Part shown: positions 6,946 to 12,199 of the stretch, piece by piece
Layout: the number at the start of each line of letters is the position of its first letter
Position numbering within the stretch: the first letter of the stretch is position 1
Assembly: GCA_027489915.1 (NCBI GenBank)
Contig: JAIXZB010000005.1
Coordinates: forward strand, 1 to 12,199
Direction: 5' to 3'
Length of the DNA stretch: 12,199 nucleotides
DNA from: Rickettsiales bacterium
GTDB taxonomy: Bacteria > Pseudomonadota > Alphaproteobacteria > Rickettsiales > UBA3002
Program-made: the position numbers and the translations under genes
Notes under the pieces: generated by a model
The model's database searches: none
What the model was told of the DNA's origin: nothing
What the model saw: only the letters and a program-made list of their open reading frames with translations

Positions 6946-8463
6946 ATGGTTGTGCATGTTACCACCGTTGCCTATGAAGGCATTGATACCCGCCCCGTGG
7001 ATGTGCAGGTGCATATTGCAGGTGGGCTGCCCGCCTTCACGATTGTGGGGCTGCCTGATAAAACCGTCGCTGAATCGCGCGAGCGGGTGCGTGCGGCGCT
7101 CAGCTCGATGGGCATTGCCCTGCCCGCCAAAAAAATCCTGATAAATCTGGCACCTGCCGATGTGTTTAAGGAAGGCAGCCATTTCGATGTGCCGATTGCA
7201 CTGGGGCTGCTCGGCGCACTGAATATGATTGCGCCTGAGTGGCTGAGGAATGTGTTGGCGGTGGGTGAATTATCGCTTGATGGCAGCCTGACGCATGTGA
7301 CGGGTGTGTTGCCCGCCGCCATGGCCGCGTTTGCCACGGGAAAAACCCTGATTTGCCCAGAAGCGAACGGCCCAGAAGCCACATGGGCAGGCGAAGGTAA
7401 GATTATTGCGCCCAAGCATTTGCTGGCATTATTGAACCACACCAAAGGCCACCAGTTATTGCCGCGCCCCGAGGCAAGCATGGTGGTGAATGTGGCGCGT
7501 GGCCCTGATCTTTCCGAAGTGCGTGGGCAAGAAACCGCTAAGCGCGCACTGGAGATTACGGCAGCTGGTGGGCATAATCTGCTGATGATTGGCCCGCCTG
7601 GTTCGGGTAAATCGATGCTGGCGGCGTGTTTACCCAATTTACTGCCGCCTATGATAAGTGAAGAAATGATTGAGGCGAGCTTAGTGGCATCGGTTGCGGG
7701 AAAATTGGAAGAGGGCGCGCTTACGCGTTCGCGACCGTTTCGCACGCCACACCATACCAGCTCGCAGGCGGCGATGGTGGGGGGCGGCAAGCGCGCGCTG
7801 CCAGGTGAAATTTCGCTCTCACACCGCGGCGTGTTATTCCTCGATGAGTTCCCTGAATTCCCCCGCGCGGTGCTCGAGGCATTGCGCCAACCGCTGGAGA
7901 CAGGCGAGGTGAGCATTGCACGTGCGCAGGCGCATGTGACCTACCCCGCGCGGTTCCAACTGATTGCGGCGATGAACCCTTGCCGTTGTGGCTATCTGGG
8001 CGATGTAGCGCGCGCCTGCAGCAACGCACCTATTTGCGGCACGGATTATCAGGCGAAACTTTCAGGCCCGTTGCTCGACCGCATTGATGTGCATGTGAGT
8101 GTGCCTGCGGTGGATACGCTTGATATGCTCACTCCTAAAACGGGCGAGCCGAGCGCGGTGGTTGCCGCCCGTGTGCTTGCTGCACGCGAACGGCAGCAGA
8201 TGCGCTATGCACAGATGGGCACACCGCATATTCGCACCAATGCAGAGGTGAGTGGTGAGGTCTTACAGCAAGTAGCCGCATTGCAGCCCGATGCATCCGC
8301 GATGCTTGAGAATGCGACCCGCAGCATGGGCTTATCGATGCGCGGTTTGACGCGCGTGTTGCGCGTGGCGCGCACGATTGCCGACCTTGCAGAAAGCGAT
8401 GATGTACACAGTATGCATGTGGCTGAGAGTTTGAGTTTTCGGGAATATGTGGGTAAGCGCTAG
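6946..8463 (+). CDS. comM: ComM/YifB family AAA+ ATPase (Mg-chelatase-like)
   Basis: At 505 residues this is a full-length member of the YifB/ComM family. In Vibrio, ComM is a hexameric helicase that promotes branch migration when transforming DNA is integrated; the role in most other bacteria is less clear. The N-terminal S5-like domain (1-170) includes GLPAFTIVGLPDKTVAESRE (27-46), the alphaproteobacterial form. The AAA+ core has Walker A GPPGSGKS (216-223), FRTPHHTSS (265-273), Walker B GVLFLDEF (295-302), the cysteine cluster C346, C348, C358 and C364 beginning at MNPCRCGY, and SGPLLDRID (373-381) with the likely arginine finger. A Mg-chelatase-type C-terminal domain follows to the end. 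The ATG has GGGA 8 nt upstream. It is followed after 44 bp by the J-like gene on the same strand, so they may be co-transcribed. Confidence 0.96.
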   Translation: MVVHVTTVAYEGIDTRPVDVQVHIAGGLPAFTIVGLPDKTVAESRERVRAALSSMGIALPAKKILINLAPADVFKEGSHFDVPIALGLLGALNMIAPEWLRNVLAVGELSLDGSLTHVTGVLPAAMAAFATGKTLICPEANGPEATWAGEGKIIAPKHLLALLNHTKGHQLLPRPEASMVVNVARGPDLSEVRGQETAKRALEITAAGGHNLLMIGPPGSGKSMLAACLPNLLPPMISEEMIEASLVASVAGKLEEGALTRSRPFRTPHHTSSQAAMVGGGKRALPGEISLSHRGVLFLDEFPEFPRAVLEALRQPLETGEVSIARAQAHVTYPARFQLIAAMNPCRCGYLGDVARACSNAPICGTDYQAKLSGPLLDRIDVHVSVPAVDTLDMLTPKTGEPSAVVAARVLAARERQQMRYAQMGTPHIRTNAEVSGEVLQQVAALQPDASAMLENATRSMGLSMRGLTRVLRVARTIADLAESDDVHSMHVAESLSFREYVGKR

Positions 8464-8507
8464 CAGATACTTGGCTAGGCGTTCAATTTGCGTTAGGGTG
8501 CGCACCC

Positions 8508-9173
8508 ATGAAAGAAGCTTTGCGGGATAATGGGTGTGATGCGCGCGCGCAGTTTTATGCGAAGCATGCGCGCCTTGTGCAGCAGGCCGAACGCCTGCGC
8601 GAGACCGAATGCGAGCTGCAGCAGTTTTTAAGCGAATATTATGCGGCCATCGCGCAGGATATTATGACACTTGTTGCGCTGGAAGCAGCGAAGGGCACAT
8701 GGATGGGCGAGCATTTGCCCAACGCCAAACATATGCACGAGGCGATGGAAGCGGCTGCAATCAAAACCCGCGCCACCCTTTCGCGCGAAGCATACCGCAG
8801 TGCGGCCCGCAATGCGCACCCCGATGTGGTGCGTGACGCGCAGGATACGAACATGCAACGCGTGAACCGCGCCCGCGAAGAAGACGATATCGCAACTTTG
8901 CTTGCTGTTGCGATGCAGCCTAAACATAGCGGCGAGGACTGGGAAGTTGCACTTACTGAACTCGCACGTTGGGAACAGCAGATTCATGACAGCACGGAAG
9001 CATTATTTGCATCGCCTGCTTATGCGCTCTACCTCAAAGCGTTTGAGGCAAAGCTCGCTGGTCGCAACTGGCTAGAGGATACTACCCAAAACATCCGCCG
9101 CGCGGTGGCGCTGGAAACACGTGCGATTGCGAAGCAGGGCGTGCAGGCGATTGCGCAGTGGCGGGTGGCTTAG
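8508..9173 (+). CDS. J-domain-like protein with HPD motif and N-terminal coiled coil
   Basis: The central part of this 221-residue protein (about 91-136) looks like helices II and III of a J domain: EAYRSAARNAHPDVV with H104-P105-D106, then MQRVNRAREEDDIATLLAVA. The HPD tripeptide is what J proteins use to stimulate the ATPase of DnaK-type Hsp70 chaperones. The usual first helix (a DYYEILGL-like sequence) is absent; instead there is a charged helix likely to form a coiled coil (about 12-60). The region after 140 is helical and unrecognised. I recall stand-alone bacterial J-like proteins with this layout and a similar acidic, leucine-rich stretch after the HPD loop, but cannot name the family. 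There are no zinc-finger cysteines. AGGG lies 9 nt before the ATG. It converges on rpoH. The J-like call is likely; a chaperone role is inference. Confidence 0.75.
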   Translation: MKEALRDNGCDARAQFYAKHARLVQQAERLRETECELQQFLSEYYAAIAQDIMTLVALEAAKGTWMGEHLPNAKHMHEAMEAAAIKTRATLSREAYRSAARNAHPDVVRDAQDTNMQRVNRAREEDDIATLLAVAMQPKHSGEDWEVALTELARWEQQIHDSTEALFASPAYALYLKAFEAKLAGRNWLEDTTQNIRRAVALETRAIAKQGVQAIAQWRVA

Positions 9174-9234
9174 GTTTTATGTAGCTATTCTGTGCTGCGC
9201 AATGCGTCCACAGGATGACGATTTACAAATATGT

Positions 9235-10149
9235 CTACTGATTAAACGCAACCAGCCTGCGTTCAGTCGCTTGTGCTTGCGCCAGGGTTGCGGCTGCAAC
9301 AAAGCTTGCCATTTTTTCCATCGCACGTGCTTCGATCTGGCGCACACGTTCACGCGAGATACCGTAACGCTCTGATAACTCTTCAAGTGTGAGGGGATTT
9401 TCACTGAGCTGGCGCTCGCTTATGATATCGCGCTCACGTTCGTTCAAGGTGGCAATCGCATCGAGCATGAGGGCGCGCTTCTGGCCGTAATCCTGACTTT
9501 CGGCAATCAGCGTTTCCTGACTTTCGGCACTATCGGGCAGTAAATCACCCCATTCGGCGTCGCCATCGGTACCGACACGGGCGTTGAGGTGTTTATCATT
9601 CGCCGACATGCGGCTATCCATATCCACCACATCCTGCTCGCTCACATTCAGCTCATGCGCAATGATGCGGATTTCTTCCTGCGAAAGCGACTTCGCATCA
9701 TCCACCACTTTAAGGCGTTTTTTGGCTTTGCGCAGATTAAAGAACAACCGCTTTTGCGCTGCCGATGAACCCATTTTGACTAAGCTCCACGAACGCAGGA
9801 CAAATTCCTGAATCGAGGCTTTTATCCACCACATCGCGTAGGTGGAAAGGCGGAAGCCTTTATCCGGCTCGAATTTTTTTACTGCTTGCATGAGGCCGAT
9901 ATTACCCTCGGCAATCAGTTCGGACACGGGTAAACCGTAACCACGGTAACCCATGGCAATTTTGGCGACCAAGCGCAGATGCGAGGTGACAAGCGTGTGC
10001 GCGGCTGCCGAGTCGCCATCTTCGGTCCAGCGTTTGGCGAGGGCGTATTCCTCATCCAGCGTGAGCACGGGAAATTTCTGAATTTCCTGCATGTAGTGGC
10101 GCAAACCGCTATCGGAGGAAAGTGCTGGGAGTGCTTGTGTTTTAGCCAT
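9235..10149 (-). CDS. rpoH: RNA polymerase sigma-32 factor RpoH
   Basis: RpoH directs RNA polymerase to heat-shock promoters and is normally held in check by DnaK/DnaJ and proteases. The 304 residues match the family. Region 2 spans about 50-120, with LVAKIAMGYRGYGLPVSELI (60-79) and STYAMWWIKASIQEFVLRSW (102-121). It is followed by the diagnostic RpoH box QKRLFFNLR (132-140), which separates it from RpoD. Region 4.2 ends with a helix-turn-helix, LTLEELSERYGISRERVRQI (253-272). The ATG at 10149 has a textbook AGGAG (10161-10157) with 7 nt spacing. It lies 133 bp downstream of rluD on the same strand, an order I recall from other alphaproteobacteria, and probably has its own promoter. Many alphaproteobacteria carry two rpoH genes; one is visible here. 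Confidence 0.97.
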   Translation of the reverse strand: MAKTQALPALSSDSGLRHYMQEIQKFPVLTLDEEYALAKRWTEDGDSAAAHTLVTSHLRLVAKIAMGYRGYGLPVSELIAEGNIGLMQAVKKFEPDKGFRLSTYAMWWIKASIQEFVLRSWSLVKMGSSAAQKRLFFNLRKAKKRLKVVDDAKSLSQEEIRIIAHELNVSEQDVVDMDSRMSANDKHLNARVGTDGDAEWGDLLPDSAESQETLIAESQDYGQKRALMLDAIATLNERERDIISERQLSENPLTLEELSERYGISRERVRQIEARAMEKMASFVAAATLAQAQATERRLVAFNQ

Positions 10150-10166
10150 TCGAGTTCTCCTGTTGG

Positions 10167-10183
10167 ATGTGCATTAGGCACAT
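10167..10183 (-). promoter_or_regulatory. Small hairpin in the rpoH leader next to the ribosome binding site
   Basis: ATGTGC and GCACAT form a 6-bp stem around a 5-nt loop in the rpoH leader, 5 nt upstream of the AGGAG. The hairpin does not cover the ribosome binding site. It could influence ribosome access or mRNA stability, but a stem this short can also arise by chance. Confidence 0.25.
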
Positions 10184-10271
10184 TCGCTGTGAAGTCTACC
10201 CCATCTGCGCTAGCGCTTGCGGTTGTTGTTCTTGTTACACAGTGACTATTTCACCGTTTTTGTTGCGTAGC

Positions 10272-10300
10272 ACCATAGCGCTTCAGGCGCTGTTTGTCAA
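10272..10300 (-). promoter_or_regulatory. Strong candidate rpoH promoter inside the end of rluD
   Basis: On the minus strand a perfect TTGACA (10300-10295) is followed by an exact 17-bp spacer and TATGGT (10277-10272, 4 of 6). The -35 box lies within the last codons of rluD and the spacer spans its stop codon. Transcription would start near 10265, giving an rpoH leader of roughly 115 nt. This is the best promoter match in the window. Confidence 0.55.
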
Positions 10301-11344
10301 GGTGAGCAGGGCGGTTTCAAGCTGTGCTAAATCCTCTGGGATTGGGGCGGTGCAGGTCACTTCTTCGCCTGTTACGGGATGGAAAAAACGTAGGGTTTCA
10401 GCGTGTAAGGCCTGCCTTGCAAGTGTTACGAAGATACTGTTTTCACCTATTGCTTCGGCATGTGCGGATTCATTAATTCGGCGCAATGTCTGCTTGGTAC
10501 TAAGTCCGTAGGTCGTATCCCCTATCAGTGGGCAGCCGATATGCTTCATATGCACGCGTATCTGGTGGGTGCGCCCTGTATCCAGCTCGCAGCGCAGTTT
10601 GGATGCAAAGATATGCGTGCTGGTGCTTTGGCTATGCAGCGTGCGCCTATCGGGGCCAGTGCTTACACCTGCGCCTGTATCGCCGTATTTTTGTATGATG
10701 TCGTAGTGCGTAATCGCGTGCCTGCCATCTTCTACAATCGCCATTTCTTTGCGCTTGCTTGGGTTGCGCGCAATCGGCGCATCGATTTTCCCGCGCCCCA
10801 CACTCGGTGCGCCCCACGCGTAACACACATAGCTGCGTTTGAGTGTGCGTGCTTTGAGCTGGTTTGATAGATGCTGATGCGCCGTGTCGTTTTTGGCGAT
10901 CACGAGCAGGCCAGATGTGTCCTTATCAATACGGTGTACAATGCCCGGACGTGCAACACCGCCAATGCCCGAGAGTGTATCGCCGCAATGATGCAGCAAA
11001 GCATTGACCAGTGTGTGATTGCGGTTGCCTGCCGCCGGATGCACCGTGAGCCCTACGGGTTTATTGATGACCAGTAAATGCGCATCTTCGAACACGATAT
11101 CGAGTGCCATGGCAAGCGGTTCTAAATCGAGCGGCACGGCTTGAGGAAGCCTGAGGATATACTGTTCGCCTGATTTGACCTTGCGGCTGGTTTCGGTTAA
11201 CGTTGCTCCATCGCGCAACACGTGCCCTGCTTCGATGAGGTGTTGCACGCGGTTGCGCGTCATATCGGGAACATGTTCTGCCAGATATTTATCAAGCCGT
11301 GTGCCTGCATCCGCAGGTGTAACAATGAGAGAATGGGAGCGCAT
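10283..11344 (-). CDS. rluD: 23S rRNA pseudouridine synthase, RluD type
   Basis: RluD-type enzymes isomerise uridines in helix 69 of 23S rRNA (1911, 1915 and 1917 in E. coli), needed for proper ribosome assembly. The 353 residues carry an N-terminal S4 RNA-binding domain (about 14-65, RLDKYLAEHVPDMTRNRVQH) and a RluA-family catalytic domain with NKPVGLTVHP (94-103), HRIDKDTSGLLV (137-148) holding catalytic D140, and CELDTGRTHQIRVHMKHIGC (252-271). A polar stretch of about 20 residues before this last motif (about 226-246, with GAGVSTGPDRR) looks like a small insertion. I chose the ATG at 11344 because the family begins a few residues before the S4 domain; an in-frame ATG at 11386 would add 14 residues overlapping the divergent gene. 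RluC cannot be fully excluded, but the match is better to RluD. Confidence 0.93.
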   Translation of the reverse strand: MRSHSLIVTPADAGTRLDKYLAEHVPDMTRNRVQHLIEAGHVLRDGATLTETSRKVKSGEQYILRLPQAVPLDLEPLAMALDIVFEDAHLLVINKPVGLTVHPAAGNRNHTLVNALLHHCGDTLSGIGGVARPGIVHRIDKDTSGLLVIAKNDTAHQHLSNQLKARTLKRSYVCYAWGAPSVGRGKIDAPIARNPSKRKEMAIVEDGRHAITHYDIIQKYGDTGAGVSTGPDRRTLHSQSTSTHIFASKLRCELDTGRTHQIRVHMKHIGCPLIGDTTYGLSTKQTLRRINESAHAEAIGENSIFVTLARQALHAETLRFFHPVTGEEVTCTAPIPEDLAQLETALLTLTNSA

Positions 11345-11349
11345 ACGCC

Positions 11350-11751
11350 ATGCATAACGCAACTGATAGCCATACACCAGCACCACTTACAGGCGGCTGG
11401 CGTGCTTTGAAGAACCTTGCCATTGTTATGGGCGTGGTACTTGTGGCAGGGTTTGTGGTGATGTTTAGTTTTATGGCCAAACAGGTGGGCGGCGGTGCGA
11501 GCAAAACCTGCGATCCCACCACCATTGAAGTGGCAGATAATAACGAGCTGATAAAAATCGAAGAAAAAGAGGATATGCTCACCTTATGGCTGAAAGATGC
11601 CACGGGTGCCGTGGTACTGCGCCGCTACAGCATGTGCGGTGGTAAAATTCTGCGCGATGTGCGCGTGAGTGGTGGTATGCCACCACAGCAAGTGGCTCAG
11701 CCGCAGCAGTTGCAGCCGCAACCACCAAAGCCAGCACCTGTAACGCAGTAA
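11350..11751 (+). CDS. Small single-pass membrane protein, DUF6476-like
   Basis: This 133-residue protein has a short N-terminal segment, one membrane helix at about 22-43 (from LAIVMGVVLVAGFVVMF), and a C-terminal part probably in the periplasm. That part carries two cysteines, C54 and C96, which could form a disulfide, and a small beta-like region ending DMLTLWLKDATGAVVLRRYS (75-94). The last 23 residues are rich in proline and glutamine. The helix plus this short domain, and the position divergent from rluD and rpoH, resemble small proteins I recall as DUF6476, whose function is unknown. Neither identity nor function is certain. GGGAG (11335-11339) lies 10 nt before the ATG. The promoter must lie inside rluD, because only 5 bp separate the two start codons. 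Confidence 0.75.
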   Translation: MHNATDSHTPAPLTGGWRALKNLAIVMGVVLVAGFVVMFSFMAKQVGGGASKTCDPTTIEVADNNELIKIEEKEDMLTLWLKDATGAVVLRRYSMCGGKILRDVRVSGGMPPQQVAQPQQLQPQPPKPAPVTQ

Positions 11752-11759
11752 TGCGTTAC
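11740..11759. terminator. Hairpin at convergent stop codons, possible two-way terminator
   Basis: GTAACGCA (11740-11747) and TGCGTTAC (11752-11759) form a perfect 8-bp stem with a GTAA loop, a GNRA-type tetraloop in the plus-strand RNA. The stop codon of the membrane-protein gene (11749-11751) is in the loop, and that of the M16 peptidase gene (11756-11758) is in the right arm. Neither strand has a run of T after the stem, so it is not a textbook intrinsic terminator. It may still end or stabilise both transcripts. Confidence 0.45.
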
Positions 11760-12199
11760 GCCGCCTTGGGCAGTGCGCTGGAATCCAGTGTTTTGATAGG
11801 GCCGAGTGTGGTGAGGGTGAGGGGCGAGGCGCCGATGATGGTGTATGCCATGCGCTGCATATCGGCGATGGTGATGGCATCGATGAGCCCTAAAATTTCC
11901 TCCGCCGTTTTGACGCGGTTATGGATGAGCAGATGGCGGCCAATCCATTCGGCAATACTGCCAATCGATTCACGCGCCATGACGATATTCGCTTTGAGCT
12001 GATTCTTGGCACGCAGCAATTCCTGCTCGCTTATAGCATCCGACGCATGAGCGAGCACATCGGCAAGTGCGGGCATTAGTTCTTTCATATGCTCTGGGCC
12101 AGTGGCGGCGTAAATGCCGAGGATCCCTGTATCCAAATAGCAGCTTGCAAAGGCCGACACACTATAGACCAGCCCGCGCTTTTCGCGGATTTCTTGAAA
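11756..12199 (-). CDS. M16 family zinc peptidase, C-terminal part (partial)
   Basis: The gene enters from the right edge; its last 147 residues and stop codon are visible. They begin FQEIREKRGLVYSVSAFASC, the conserved stretch of the inactive C-terminal half of M16B peptidases, whose arginine and tyrosine (RGLVYS) help bind substrate. This group includes bacterial homologues of mitochondrial processing peptidase. The remainder is the usual helical ending with GIYAATGPEHMKELMPALAD and AKNQLKANIVMARESIGSIA. The zinc site HxxEH belongs to the N-terminal half and is outside the window, so activity cannot be judged. The stop codon lies 4 bp from that of the convergent membrane-protein gene, inside a shared hairpin. 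It ends ALPKAA. Confidence 0.93.
   Translation of the reverse strand, partial: FQEIREKRGLVYSVSAFASCYLDTGILGIYAATGPEHMKELMPALADVLAHASDAISEQELLRAKNQLKANIVMARESIGSIAEWIGRHLLIHNRVKTAEEILGLIDAITIADMQRMAYTIIGASPLTLTTLGPIKTLDSSALPKAA

Noticed and set aside
6972..7916. Open frame of 314 codons on the minus strand
   Set aside because: It lies opposite comM, which has Walker A, Walker B and other family motifs; long antisense frames are common in such sequence.
9190..9213. CTGTG / CACAG inverted repeat between the J-like gene and rpoH as a terminator
   Set aside because: The stem is only 5 bp with a 14-nt loop and no T-run on either strand; it is too weak to call.
10198..10205. CCCCATCT, resembling a sigma-32 -10 box, near rpoH
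   Set aside because: It is on the plus strand, pointing away from rpoH and antisense to rluD, and no matching CTTGAA-like -35 lies at the right distance.
1..12199. Mobile element, prophage, defence cluster or CRISPR array
   Set aside because: No transposase, integrase, phage gene, terminal inverted repeats or regularly spaced repeats are visible; most genes are core chromosomal functions.

Overview
The window looks like an ordinary stretch of an alphaproteobacterial chromosome with moderate GC. The evidence is the alpha-type ComM/YifB N-terminus, an RpoH with the QKRLFFNLR box encoded just downstream of rluD, a small membrane protein of the DUF6476 type divergent from rluD, and the ubiA / rsmE / gshA neighbourhood. 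The glutamate-cysteine ligase is of the Acidithiobacillus type (Pfam GshA) rather than the plant-like class common in Rhizobiales, so a lineage outside the best-known orders is possible. I cannot name the genus. There is no tRNA, rRNA, insertion sequence, CRISPR array or prophage.

Layout. 1-1171 (-): C-terminally cut degenerate-GGDEF/EAL protein, probably a c-di-GMP phosphodiesterase. 1245-2126 (-): ubiA. 2127-2215: divergent promoter region. 2216-2965 (+) and 2977-4260 (+): rsmE and gshA, a tight pair. 4319-5074 (+): unrecognised helical protein, overlapping tail-to-tail by 20 bp with a membrane histidine kinase (5055-6788, -). 6789-6945: divergent control region with a 9-bp direct repeat. 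6946-8463 (+): comM. 8508-9173 (+): J-domain-like protein with an HPD motif but no normal first helix. 9235-10149 (-): rpoH, read from the same strand as rluD (10283-11344, -) and with its own strong-looking promoter inside the end of rluD. 11350-11751 (+): small single-pass membrane protein whose start codon lies 5 bp from that of rluD. 11756-12199 (-): C-terminal part of an M16 peptidase, convergent with it across a 20-nt palindrome that contains both stop codons.

The genes serve separate housekeeping and signalling tasks: ubiquinone (ubiA), ribosome modification (rsmE, rluD), glutathione (gshA), heat shock (rpoH, possibly the J-like protein), DNA branch migration (comM) and signalling (EAL protein, histidine kinase). 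I see no new multi-gene system. The items most worth a second look are the J-like protein, the unrecognised gene at 4319, the ligase class at the gshA locus, the very compact gene junctions, and several candidate promoters placed so close to start codons that leaderless mRNAs are predicted.
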